This document shows, piece after piece, positions 52,184 to 62,451 of a stretch of DNA of 64,000 nucleotides (the stretch's first letter is position 1; every line of letters starts with the position of its first letter). The DNA is taken from positions 4,871,001 through 4,935,000 of the forward strand of contig CM074758.1 of NCBI GenBank assembly GCA_037355855.1, written 5' to 3'. The position numbers and the translations under genes were made by a program. This DNA is from Pseudo-nitzschia pungens (taxonomy: Eukaryota; Bacillariophyta; Bacillariophyceae; Bacillariales; Bacillariaceae). Under the pieces are notes generated by a model. It was given only the letters and a program-made list of their open reading frames with translations, made no database searches and was not told the DNA's origin.

Positions 52184-53582
52184 TCAACCCATTTCAACAT
52201 CGCTGTACCGGTACTCCGGTTTCGGCTCCGCGGCATTGGGATTCTTGCGGAGCTTGGTGCGCTTCCCGTGCTTCTTTTCGGATTCCTCGATCCTTTGCTG
52301 TCGTTCTAAAATCTTGTCGAACAGCGAATCTTTGCCTTCTTCGGCCAGGGTTTCGCTGAGACTCTCGAACGCGTTCTTCACCATTTCTTCCGGGTTCGGA
52401 GTTCGGAGTTGGCAGCAACCGTAGGGAAACAACCAGGAGCACACTTTTGTGTTGTGATGCATCTGGAAATAAAGCTCGTTGTTCGCCAGCTCCAGCAGGT
52501 CGACGTAATCGATCGCGCTCTTGTGCTTTCCGCGCCCCTGGTTTTTCTTGACGGGCGGAAACATTCGCATGCTGAGACGGGTTGCCATCAGCTCGTACGC
52601 GATGACAATGTGCGCCGGAGTTTCGGTGCTGTTCTGTTTCATGATGGTGCTGAACAATTTTTCCATCTCCTTGACTTTCTCCCGTTCGTAGTTGTCGCTT
52701 TTTTTCTTGGCGGTCAGCCACTTCTGGTATTCGTCGTCGCTCCATCCCTTGGTGGTGTTGTCGTTCGATCCTTGTTGCAGCGCATCACTATCCTTGAACG
52801 GTGGAGAATACGACTCGTAATTCATGTCGACATCTTCCTGGGCAAAAAAGTGTTTTCTCCGTTCTTCCTCGGATGTATTGAAATACCTTACCTCGACTAG
52901 TAGTTGATGCAGTCCGAGCGAGAGTTGTTTGTGACTCTTGGCAGCATGATCCCATCCCAATTCGTTGCTCAGGTTCTGAAGAAACACAGCTGTCACACGA
53001 CCATGACATGATGTACCACAGTGACGACAAGCACAGCACAATTCAACAAGTCAGCGCCATGAATCACTCACCGAATGCGAATGCAAAAACGAATGCAAAA
53101 ACGGAAACGATAAAGATAACGATATCGATGACAGTAACAAGATTATTCGACTCACTGAAGATGGAAGCGACTCCAACGGCCAGGGCAAGGAAGGATTTTG
53201 TGTCGTCGGAAAGGTCTAAATCACTCTTGATCACGAACGCGCCGACCGCCGCCAGGGAGGTTATGATAATCGATGGGATGAACAACAACCACTTGTTGCG
53301 TTTGTCGTACCAGTGCGCGGACAACCGACTCATTTGGAAACGTTTGTTGATGCTGACATACAGAATTGCGGCGGAATGGTTGAGAAAGAGTGTGTCATCC
53401 TTGTTGCCGTCCTGTTTGCTTTCGGTTTCGCTTCCGCTCTCGGTTACGGTTTCGGTTTCCTCGCTGACTTGGTCCTTGTTGCCCGGCCTAGCATGGTCGT
53501 TTTGGAGCTTCGACAAAGACTCATAGTATTCGTTCTCTTTAGCATGACCTGCGAGAAGACTCTTCGTTTCCTCGGTGTTCAT
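52184..53582 (-). CDS. SLATT-like two-TM membrane protein, two exons, 410 aa
   Basis: Exon 1 is 53582-53156 (ATG at 53582) and exon 2 is 52989-52184. The 166-bp intron (53155-52990) has a GTGAGT donor and ACAG acceptor. Joining them keeps frame and gives a total length divisible by three. Exon 1 encodes an acidic N-terminus, then RLSAHWYDKRNKW and two membrane segments (LLFIPSIIITSLAAVGAFVI; FLALAVGVASIF). Exon 2 continues with NELGWDHAAKSHKQLSLG and a helical region, then a Lys/Glu-rich tail. The arrangement of YxxxxKWxxx, two TM helices and a following AxxH helix resembles SLATT domains, known from bacterial nucleotide-signalled defence effectors and also from fungi and protists. Function here is unknown. 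The SLATT assignment is by pattern recall. Confidence 0.65.
52990..53155 (-). other. Spliceosomal intron of the SLATT-like gene (166 bp)
   Basis: Donor GTGAGT at 53155-53150 and acceptor ACAG ending at 52990. The phase is 1 on both sides (A + CT codon). Without removal, exon 1 frame runs into a stop after a hydrophobic but unrelated stretch. Confidence 0.7.
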
Positions 53583-53855
53583 GGTTTGGGTTCGTGCAAT
53601 TCAAATGCTGCGTCGTTGTGACAAAACTTGTACAAGCAGAGCACAACTTTCAACTTGTGAATTGAGCTTACTTGTGTGAATGATTGTAGTGGTAGGATCT
53701 GAAAGAATAGTAAGATCTTACGAGTAATTTACGAGAACGTAGTCCCAATTCCTTTTGGTGTCCCGAGGCGAAAACAGAAAACGGCGTGTCTTTCCTAGAA
53801 ACAACAATAAAAAGAGATGACAACATTGAACATGGGACATCCTAGGATCACGTAA

Positions 53856-53959
53856 GATACTACAGTACAAAATTCTTATCAGCTGTCCCCCGGTTCTACG
53901 TCCCCGACTACTAATTTCTACTGAAACCCGTGGACAGCTGATAAGAATTCTGTAGTATC
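53856..53959. mobile_element. Short MITE, GATACTAC/CAGCTGTCC family, copy 1
   Basis: GATACTACAG...TTATCAGCTGTCC at the left pairs with GGACAGCTGATAAGAATTC...GTAGTATC at the right. About 104 bp, no coding. Confidence 0.75.
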
Positions 53960-54056
53960 GGAATATTCGAATATCTTTCGCGTACAATTTATTTATTTAT
54001 TGTTTCAAAAATAATTTAAAAAAAAATACCTCAGGTCCAAAATAAGTTTACTGTAC

Positions 54057-54156
54057 TGTACTACAAAATTCCTAACAGCTGTCCTCAAGTCCACGTAGAC
54101 ATTAGTATATAGGCGCGTAGAACCAACGGACAGCTGTTCGGAATTTTTTAGTATCG
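54057..54156. mobile_element. Short MITE, GATACTAC/CAGCTGTCC family, copy 2
   Basis: TGTACTACAAAATTCCTAAC with AGCTGTCC at the left and GGACAGCTGTTCGGAATTTT with AGTATC at the right. About 100 bp. Similar half-copies lie near 38195-38215 and 54560-54585. Confidence 0.65.
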
Positions 54157-55229
54157 ATGACTCTTCTGTTAGCGTAGAAATACGTAATTACCTTACCTTA
54201 CCGGTAGAATTCATGAATTTCTTTGAACCTTAAAAATTTGATCAATCCGATGATTAGATCCATGCGAGGAACAAGAAGCGCACACGAACTGTTTTGGGAC
54301 CGAAAAGCACGTGCACGAAACAAAATGCGCGATCGAAAAAAAAAAAAAATGATGAACACTCCTTTTTAGCAAGAGTCGCATCCCGTGTACGGTAGACCTA
54401 ATCAATGCAAATGGGACGCACCACCCCGGGCACTACGGTACTAAAATGGGTCTCTTGGGAACACAAATGAAAGCACAAGAACTATCTTACAAGTACACGT
54501 ACTACGTACGAAGTAATTAATTCTTATCAAATCCCTACGCGGCTTTAATTTCCTTTACTACGGAATTCCTACGGTATCAGCTGTCCCCTCCGCGACTTTA
54601 ATGTCCTTGACTCGCAAGTTTGGAGTTTAGGGCATTTTGACCTTCACCTGGTGGTAAACCTTACATTTTTATACTGGAGTCTACGAGTAAGTTACTGCAC
54701 GACTCGGTCATTTCCCAGAAAGAAACTCTGGTACCGTACTAATTTTCTACACAAATTCATGTACAGCCAAATTAGGCTAGTACAACTCCTCCTGACCACG
54801 GTGATGGAATTGGAAGCAGTTGCAATAGACTCGAAGCCATCCCACCTATGTCCATCCAACCATTGTTGTGTCCAGAGTTGGTTAACAATTCCGATCGGAA
54901 GGAGTTCATGGGTTGATTTGTTTGTTCACTAAGTGGTTCATTATTATTATTATTTGTTACGCGTAGTTAGTTAGTTAGTTAGTTAGTTCGTTACGGTATT
55001 AGTAACAAGTTTGTTGTTACTTAGGTTGGGTTAGCTATCCATAAAATTGGTTGCTTCGTTTGTCCGTTCCGCTGGTGGTTCATTGCGTTGTTGCATCTGT
55101 TTGGAACGCCGGTCGGTCCCTTGAGCCGTGCCATTTCGTTTGGTTTCGTCTGCCGCGTATTTTTTTTTTGTGTTTTTTTTTTTTCGTGGGTGGGTTGTCT
55201 GTCTTTGGTTTTGGTTCTCGTACGTTGCT

Positions 55230-55263
<34 letters not shown>

Positions 55264-55386
55264 TCATTGTCGCGCTTCTCTCCGCTTGGTTGCATTTCAC
55301 TTCATTGCATTTCATTTCATAGCATGGGAGTGGGTCGGGACGCCGGCCAGTAACAAGTCAGTCAGTCAGTTACTCGGTCACTCACT
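54157..55386. other. Spacer, no gene seen
   Basis: Contains a (TTAG)n run near 54965-54990 and a (TGC)n run near 55240-55265. The right end is the 3' flank of the FAS1-module gene. Confidence 0.45.
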
Positions 55387-55992
55387 CTACGGAATCCCCC
55401 CCAAAAACGCGTCCCTCGCCAGCGCAACCTCGGCGTTGTTGTTGCTGCCGCTGCTGCTGTTGCTGCTGTCATCTGGTTCTCGCTCAAAGGGCGGCACCGG
55501 CAGCGCCCGTTCGGGATCGCATCTCCTTCCCACGAGATTTGCGGTTCCTTCGTCGTTGTTTTTTTGGGTTTCCGGATCGCACATCGCCAGCGCCATGCTG
55601 AGACAGGCCCAGGTGCCGTCCCCGAAAGTCTCATCGCACCGGCACTGTACGACCGGGACGCAGGCCAGCTCGTCGGCCGTGCACCCGGTGTAGATGTAGT
55701 TGTAGTCGCATTGGAGACCGGCAACGTACAATCCCTTGCAGGATGCCCCCGGCATGCTTCCATACTCGGACGGGCACTCGTCGATGAGGCGGCCCTTGAT
55801 GTCGTTGTCGTCGGTCGTGTCTGGCGCCACCGGTAGCTCCGCATTGGGATCGCATCGCTGACCCCTCGGAAAGCCCTCCGGAAGTTCGTCCCGGACGGGA
55901 AAGGCGGGAACAGAGGCGGTTCTTCTTCGTCTCTCGAGATCTTTGGGGTTGACGTTGTCAGTGTTGTTGTCACCGGTTGTCATTGTTTGCAT
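55387..55992 (-). CDS. C-terminal Cys-rich module continuing the FAS1 protein, in a shifted frame
   Basis: This frame contains a fourth copy of the module found in the upstream protein: linker QRCDPNAELPVAPD, then CPSEYGSMPGASC, LQCDYNYIYTGCTADELAC, VVQCRCDETFGDGTWACLSMALAMC, and a further linker RRCDPERALPVPPFE. It overlaps the end of the upstream frame by 23 bp. A 52-bp stretch from GTGACA (near 55966) to an AG near 55915, with CACTGAC as a possible branch site, would join the two frames in phase (CG+A). A simple one-base frameshift is the alternative. It is very unlikely to be an independent gene. Confidence 0.65.
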   Translation of the reverse strand: MQTMTTGDNNTDNVNPKDLERRRRTASVPAFPVRDELPEGFPRGQRCDPNAELPVAPDTTDDNDIKGRLIDECPSEYGSMPGASCKGLYVAGLQCDYNYIYTGCTADELACVPVVQCRCDETFGDGTWACLSMALAMCDPETQKNNDEGTANLVGRRCDPERALPVPPFEREPDDSSNSSSGSNNNAEVALARDAFLGGIP

Positions 55993-58333
55993 CGATACTG
56001 TTGGTCACGGAGACTTCCGGTCGTGGCGGCGGTGGCGGCGGTGGTTCTAACGCCGAAACGACGGGTTCTCGTCCAAAGTCAAAGCAGGGCATCATGTCCT
56101 TCATGAGGCAGGCCCAGGTTCCGGTGGATGGTCGAGAACCCACCGCCACCGCCACCGCTGCTCCATCTCGATCTCCATCTCGATCTCCATCTCCTCCATA
56201 ATCTTGGACGCACTCGCAGCGCGTGACCCAATCGCAGGAGAGTTCGTCCCAGTCGCATCCCGTGTAAACGTAGTTGTATTCGCACCGGGTTCCAATGGTC
56301 CCGCAGACCTCGTTGGCGATTGGACGGGACGGGCATTCGTCTTCTTCTTCGACATCCGTGGCATTACTATCTGTATCGTTGCCACCAATGTCAATGTCGG
56401 TAGTATCAATGTCGGTATCAATGTCAATGTCACTGTCACCATCGCTACCGGAATCCATTTCCGGCAGCGGCAGGGTCGGATCGCAACGTCCGGTGGGAGG
56501 AAGTTCGCCTTCGCCGTTGCTCTCGTTGTCGTTGTTTTCCCCGCCAAAGTGAAAGCAGGATTCGATCTTGACCGACACGCATCCCCACGTTCCCTCGTTG
56601 TTTCCCCTGTCGATGCAAACGCAGCGGGTGGTCCAGGTGCATTGGAGGTCGTCCCAGGTGCATCCGGTGTAGAAATGATCGTACTCGCAGGCGAGTGGTG
56701 TGGCAGCACCCGTAGCAATATCAGCGCCAGCACCGGTACCACCAAACAAGGAGGGATCGCAAGAGCCATTGGTATAGGGTTGCTTCGGGCAAAGGCTGCT
56801 GTCTGGATTTTGATTTTGATTTGGATTTTGATCTTTTTCTTCTTTTTCTTCTTCTTGGTCAGTTTCCGGCACGGGCAGCGGGAGTGCCGGATCGCACACT
56901 CGTCCCACGGGAACTCTCGCTTCGTTGCCATTGCCATTGCCATTGCCATTGTCATTGTCATTGCCATTGCCATTGCCATCGACGAAACAGGCCACCGCCG
57001 CCCGGGACCGGCAGGCCCAGGTGGAGGACGAGAACGGCGCATCGGCAGACCCAGACGAAGACACAGACGAAGATTCCACGCAGGAACAGACCCGCGACGG
57101 ACTGCACGCGAGGGCGTCCCAGGAGCAGCCCTGGTACGTGTGGCCGTATTCGCACGCCAAGGACCGCGCAGTTTCGACGCCACCGCCCGGGGAACGGCAC
57201 CGGCTCCCGGCCGCGGGTTCCACCAAGGGACAGAACTCGTTGGACTTGTCCAGAGGAGTGTCGCTGTCGCTGTCCTTGTTGCTACCACTACCACTACCAC
57301 TCGTACTACTCGTACCACTCGTGCTAGAACCGAGGGGAAGACCCGGGAGAATGATCTGATCGACCAGATAGATTCGCGCTCGTTTGTCGCAGGTGTCGAT
57401 GCGGAGCGGAATGGTGCGTTCGCTCTGGGCTTGGCTCTCGGTGGCCATCCAAGAAGAAGTGGAAACCGCCGCGGCTTCCGGCACCACGATCGCCGTGGGA
57501 AGGGTTCGGATGTTGCGATTGCCGGGTCCCAAAAGGTACTTGGTTGGATCACCGAGGCAGACCACCTCCAAGATCCCATCGCTGGCCGTTTTCAATTGCT
57601 GTCCGCACTCGAGATCGTCCCAGGAAATCGTGCCGGTTGTTGTTGTAGTTGTTGATGTAGTTGTGGTTGTTGATGTAGTTGTGGTAGTTGATGTAGTTGA
57701 TGTAGTTGTTGTAGTTGTACTGCTACCCAGCACCACGTGCTGCAACACCACTTCGGAAAGGATTCCCGAATCGGAAGTCATGTCGTCCACGATCCTGGGG
57801 GTGATCAGGAGCTGCTCCAGGGCGGAATCCAAAGGCGCAAAAACGGTGACGACCGTGCCATCATTGTCGCTTTCGCTGTCGTTTTCGCTTTCGCTGTCGG
57901 TTGCACCGCTGGCGATGCTTTCCAAGTCCTCCAGTCCGGATCGCAGGAGTGCGCCGCAGAGAAAGGTCGTGCTGGGGAGGTAACAGACGGCGTCGTGGAT
58001 GCTCTCGAAGCAATTGTCGTTGCCGTTGTCGTTGCCGTTGCTATAGCCGGCAATCGAAGCCGCAATGGAGAAAGGGTTGGTGGCGGCGGCGCTCTCTTTG
58101 CTTCCGCCGCCGGTGCTGCTTCCGACGGGGTCTCTCAGAAAGCGTTCCACGGATGGGTCTCGGTCTCGGGCTCGGGGTTCCGTTTGGATGGGGATGCGGA
58201 ATCCATCGGTTTGGCCGGTGGCGCTGCCTCGGAGTTGCGGATCGGTGCCTCCGGCAATCGAAATCGAAATCGAAATGGAAATCGAAATCAGCCCGAGGAT
58301 TCCGGAGAACGTCGGTTTGTGGAATCTCGTCAT
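55970..58333 (-). CDS. Secreted FAS1-domain protein with repeated Cys-rich modules
   Basis: The ATG at 58333 opens a signal peptide (residues 1-27, GILGLISISISISISIAGG). Residues about 108-334 form a fasciclin-like FAS1 domain: NCFESIHDAVCYLPSTTFLC, VVTVFAPLDSALEQLL, LSEVVLQHVVLG, and IYLVDQIILP at the end. A Thr/Ser tract (about 204-235) encoded by a microsatellite is inserted in it. Three Cys modules follow, each with C-P...C...CEYxxxYxGCxWDxLxC...CxC...TWxC...CF, separated by linkers of the form CDPxLPLPxxx and by Asp/Asn-rich repeats. FAS1 proteins mediate extracellular adhesion, so an extracellular-matrix or frustule-associated role is likely. A fourth module lies in the next frame. Many inserts are GNGNDNDN-like and repeat-encoded. 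Confidence 0.8.
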   Translation of the reverse strand: MTRFHKPTFSGILGLISISISISISIAGGTDPQLRGSATGQTDGFRIPIQTEPRARDRDPSVERFLRDPVGSSTGGGSKESAAATNPFSIAASIAGYSNGNDNGNDNCFESIHDAVCYLPSTTFLCGALLRSGLEDLESIASGATDSESENDSESDNDGTVVTVFAPLDSALEQLLITPRIVDDMTSDSGILSEVVLQHVVLGSSTTTTTTSTTSTTTTTSTTTTTSTTTTTTGTISWDDLECGQQLKTASDGILEVVCLGDPTKYLLGPGNRNIRTLPTAIVVPEAAAVSTSSWMATESQAQSERTIPLRIDTCDKRARIYLVDQIILPGLPLGSSTSGTSSTSGSGSGSNKDSDSDTPLDKSNEFCPLVEPAAGSRCRSPGGGVETARSLACEYGHTYQGCSWDALACSPSRVCSCVESSSVSSSGSADAPFSSSTWACRSRAAVACFVDGNGNGNDNDNGNGNGNGNEARVPVGRVCDPALPLPVPETDQEEEKEEKDQNPNQNQNPDSSLCPKQPYTNGSCDPSLFGGTGAGADIATGAATPLACEYDHFYTGCTWDDLQCTWTTRCVCIDRGNNEGTWGCVSVKIESCFHFGGENNDNESNGEGELPPTGRCDPTLPLPEMDSGSDGDSDIDIDTDIDTTDIDIGGNDTDSNATDVEEEDECPSRPIANEVCGTIGTRCEYNYVYTGCDWDELSCDWVTRCECVQDYGGDGDRDGDRDGAAVAVAVGSRPSTGTWACLMKDMMPCFDFGREPVVSALEPPPPPPPRPEVSVTNSIDANNDNR

Positions 58334-59751
58334 TGAATACGGAGTAAGATCTTGCTGTAGGATTGATTGAGTATTGAAAAGTGTTGAATAGTATCGAGTA
58401 TCGAATAGTATCGAATAGTATCGAGTATCGATTAGTATCGAGTATCGATTCGATTTGGTTTGAGTTGCTTTCTTGTATTGTGTTCTCTTGTGAAATATTG
58501 TAGTCTGTTTCTTGCTTCGTGCTTCTTATTTCGAAAGAATGTTCTTTTGTACCTGTATTCGTTTAGTATTATTATTTGTGCTTCTTTTTGGTACTCGCAC
58601 TCGCACTGGTAATTACTCGTACTTGGTGTTGGATCGACAACGGAGGAAGAATACTCCTATACTCGTACTATGGAGGAAAGAATGGATGGATTGATTCTTG
58701 TTTCGTCTTGCACCTCGGTTGAAAGCCGTTGAGAGATGCGAATGGGACGGTTGAGACAAATCAAATCGATCTCAATATAACTTATCCCATACAACAATCA
58801 ATCAATCAATCAATACGAAATCAATCAATCGATGCGAAATCTGTCGCTCGCTCGACAACAATCGATCAATGAGTGTAATTATCCAAAGCGATCAATCAAT
58901 CTCAAGCGATTCGATTGTCTTGTCTTGTGGCCGAACAAAACCGCTCGGGCGAAGTTTCGTTCTGTTTTGTGTTGTGTTGTTTTTCGTTTCGTTTTGTTTC
59001 GTTTCTTGGCTTATGGTAGAGCATTCGTTGAGTTTTGTACGGTAGGTCGTACGCAACGGAAGGGAACGATTGATCGTTGATTTGATGATTGTTGAGAGCG
59101 AGAAACCTACGGTACCGTACGGTAATCTTAGGATTATTCATTCGGAAGCTAAATTAACTGCTCTCGACAATGAAAAAACGACATGGAACCGCAAGGGAAA
59201 CCGGAACCAAAACCCGATGTTTTGAAAAAAATTTAGAGAGTCTTCGCAAGGATTTCGTAAGTTACGGTAAGTTACCGGTAATAACCTTACCGTACGTATA
59301 CCGTACGATAGATAATCTTACCGTACGGTATTGGCGGTGCGGATGAGGAAGAGAATTTTTTGAAAAGAGAACGGAGTGCCAGTAAGATTGCCAGTAAGGT
59401 TAATTACCCGTTGTACTGTCACACATAAATACTCTTACCTACACGCACATGAAGTGATATTTTGGAAAAAAAAAAAAAGTGGTCACGTAGCGTCACGTAC
59501 GGTAAGATAGGGTCACAGTAATTACGGTATTGTAGGTTTGCATGTGTTGAGAACCCACCAGCGCACCCTTTGGAGGCGATGGGTCGGCCTGATTTCGGTC
59601 GTGGATCACCAAATTATTCAAGGGCATAGATCCCAAACCGGGGGCAACGAACCCGTTTGCACGCGGGCCGTCTCCGAATTGGGTCGTGGATCGACAAACC
59701 GCCGTTGCGGGTGAAAAACTGTTGGTACTAAGGTTAAGGTAATTAACCTTA
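58334..59751. other. Intergenic spacer, no gene seen
   Basis: Upstream flank of the FAS1 gene. Has GTATCGAGTATCGAATA repeats at 58390-58450, ATCAATCA runs near 58795-58830, and TTACCGTACGGTA motifs near 59105-59330 and 59480-59530. Confidence 0.45.
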
Positions 59752-59754
59752 CTA

Positions 59755-60510
59755 CCCTACCGTACCGTACAAGCAGGGGTCATAATACGAAGGGGTATGC
59801 CACGACGTCTGTCTGTCGTCCGTGTTCGTCGTTTGAACCAAGACAAGTCCTGGGAGCCTTTCCACCTCTATTACTACGTTGGTGACAGACGAGAAGAACT
59901 TTTTGGCAATCCGCATCAGAATCACAATCCCCTTCCCAAACACCAAGAGGGGGGAAATGCCCCACTGGTGGGTTGGCGCCAAAATCCTTAATAATGTTTT
60001 CAAAGATGATCATGCAGTACTAGTTCTTCATATCCGTAGATTGGTCACCGAAACAACCAGTAGAAATGGGGTCAAAAACATACCATATCTGAGGTCCTTC
60101 GCATTGATTGAGCTTATACTAGATTTGGTTAGTGCCCATATCCTTCAAGGGTTTGAATGTGGGTTGTGGGTACGCGTAGTAGTCGTCGTAATTTGACACT
60201 CCTTGTCCCCAACAACCAGGGGGTTCTTCTTTGCTCCCACCATCATGATTACGATGATAACACTGCTGGAGGCCACCACCCTCACAATCTGCATCCATGA
60301 CACAATCTCCTTGGCACGGACCACGCGTATTCCATGGGTTAGGGTCATAATCCTTGGTAAGAATAGTTGGCACGCACTAGTCATAATTGTCCTTTGGTTG
60401 GCCAAAACAACCGCGAGGAAGGCCGGAAACAATACTGCTGGTGCACTGAAAACAAACCAGACCATCTTGGCAATCATCGTCAGTATCAGAATCTCTGGCG
60501 CACATACTAG
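59755..60510 (-). pseudogene. Degraded gene for a Cys-rich EGDCDxDxDC-repeat protein
   Basis: Three related modules are recognisable on the minus strand: CARDSDTDDDCQDGLVCFQC..GLPRGCFGQ (about 60380-60505); CQGDCVMDADCEGGGLQQC..PPGCWGQGVSNYD (about 60175-60330); and WEGDCDSDADCQKVLLVCHQRS..PRTCLGSND (about 59810-59935). The pattern GDCDsDaDC-x-vCfqR-pgC-G is common in secreted proteins of diatoms. A TAG lies in frame between the first two (near 60380) and another stop before the third, and there is no proper start, so it is a pseudogene. The modules were probably extracellular. Confidence 0.65.
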
Positions 60511-60739
60511 CTACTAAGCTTGTGCAATGGGTTCGGGCCAAAATCGTGTGCCTTTTGGGGTCCGAATGGTGGGTTTAGCACCCACAGCATGTTTTGAGTT
60601 GAAGTGAATTGAAGAGATCTGCCAGATAGTACTAGTACTACCCCCACAACAGCCATGACAACAAGGAAAGTCATGCTGGCAAGGAGAAGACGAGGTCTAG
60701 ATGAATGGACAGCAGCGTTGTCTTTATCATCAGTCTCGA

Positions 60740-61235
60740 TTGTGGTGGCATGGATGGTAGCAGCAAGCCACTGCCGCTTGGCAGTCAGGGTGTAACCTTG
60801 TAGAACTTGGAAAGGGGTTTGGAAAAGAAGGGAGTGGTGTGACTGGGGGAGTGCACCACCAGCTGCACCAATGGCCAATTCAGAGGAAATGGAAGCATCA
60901 AGAGATTGGTGTTGTTGTTGTTCAGCCTCAATCAAGTGTTCCTCCAGGATCATGGAGTTGTTCATTCCGATAAGTCCAAAGATCCCAGCAGGTGCTGAGA
61001 CAGAACTGATGGATTACTAGTAGTATAGCTGTAGCCCAACGTCTGGGGGGAGCGCTTGCTGTCAATGTGGGAGTAGTAATCAGCCTGGATGTGATGCCAG
61101 AGAGGAGACCACCTACCAAGAAGCCAGTTGTGCCAACCAATAGTCCTCTGTGCCCTGACAGCAGAAGCTGCTATACTAGCAGGGGGATAGGATGATGGAT
61201 AAGTGGTCTGGCCCTTCCGAACATGATCTATCCTC
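60740..61235 (-). pseudogene. Degraded LINE ORF2 C-terminal fragment (third copy)
   Basis: Matches the C-terminal part of the LINE at 38961-40405: VRAQRTIGWHNWLLGRWSPLW, HIQADYYSHIDSKRSP, DLWTYRNEQLHDPGGTLD, SLDASISSELAIGAAGG, QTPFQVLQGYTLTAKRQWLA. The pieces lie in at least two frames with small insertions (doubled CAC, TTG or GCA units), so it is inactive. Confidence 0.85.
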
Positions 61236-61239
61236 AGTT

Positions 61240-61800
61240 GTTCCATCTACATCTTAGCACCCTGTATCTCTAATAATACTAATAATAATATACTTGTTAT
61301 TTAAATAACTTTAATCACCAAAGGTATTATAGGGGGTGGTGCTAAGACTTGGGGTATGTAGATCTAGTACTTATCCTACTACTACAAGCGCTTAGCATAC
61401 TGTCAAGCATCCTATTTAGTATCACCCTTTCAGTTCTACAGTTCCATCTATATCTTACTAGCATCCTGTATATCTTATATTATAGGGCTGCTAAGAGTTG
61501 GGGTATGTAAATCTGGTACAAATCCTACTGGAAGGGCCTAGCATCCTGTCTAGCATCCTGTTTACAGCAAGATCTACAGGATGCTAACTGATGAACCAAA
61601 CTGCACTATGCTACAGGTGATACTGAACAGGATGCTAAGCAATATATACATACCCCACCAGTTCTTATCAGATCAATATTGGGAGATGCTAGTAGTAAGA
61701 ACAAGAAGCAGGACGATGCTGGGCCCTGTATGTAGGATTTGTACCATATCTACATACCCCAGCTCTTAGCAGGGTTATAATAATAGTAGTAGTATTTTTT
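61240..61800. repeat. Dispersed repeat (forward and inverted copies) with a short LINE tail inside
   Basis: Forward blocks with TTGGGGTATGTAGATCTnGTAC and CTAGCATCCTGT lie at 61345-61420 and 61495-61565. An inverted block (GTACCATATCTACATACCCC) lies at 61740-61760. The family is the one at 24866-25470. At about 61274-61326, TAATAATATACTTG and AACTTTAATCACCAAAGGT match the 3' end of the LINE, representing a tail-only insertion. Confidence 0.75.
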
Positions 61801-62451
61801 TAAGATATTCAGTGTGCTAACAGATAGACCGAACTGTACAGAAATAAGGGGGACATACCAAATAAATAATAATAATAGGATGATGGCGGAATACAACTCC
61901 ACTAAGGTTACCCCCCGAGGTCCAATACCGTACGGTACCGTACGGTAACTTGGCCATCATCGGGCTGATAAATGATACGAAATAATTATTCGTACGTTAC
62001 GTAATTAAGGTTACCGTACGATTCAATTTTACAAGTTTACAATACTGTACAAAGCAAAAACTCGAATCGTACGGTTTTAAAATACGGAATAAGATCTTAC
62101 CAAGACCAAAAACCGATTTCGTATTTTATTATTATTTTTTCTTTTTCTGGTATTAAAATTGTTGACTACGAAGTACATGTAACCTTAGTAAAAAGCAAGA
62201 TTCGTATGAGTAATCTCATTACTGTACTACGTATTACCGTACGGTAGTACGTAGTATTAATTTTTGTAAGGTTTTTCCGAGTACCGTAACGTACGGTACG
62301 AGTAATTACAGTAGTGAGAATCATAGACAATGGACAAGCCGAAACAAAAAAGAAACAACCACAGACCACCACAGACAAGCATAGACAACCGCAGACCACC
62401 ACAGACAAGCATCCATCCACACGCAAGCCTATCCAAAACGGCATTGGCACC
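61801..62451. other. Spacer upstream of the sulfotransferase gene, no gene seen
   Basis: Rich in TACCGTACGGTA palindromes (61925-61950, 62235-62300). CACAGACCACCACAGACAAG is directly repeated at 62361 and 62391, just before the start codon. Confidence 0.45.

Noticed and set aside
56101..57655. Long open frames of about 490 codons on both strands opposite or shifted from the FAS1 gene
   Set aside because: Repeat-rich shadows without domains; the chosen frame has the signal peptide, FAS1 motifs and regular Cys spacing.
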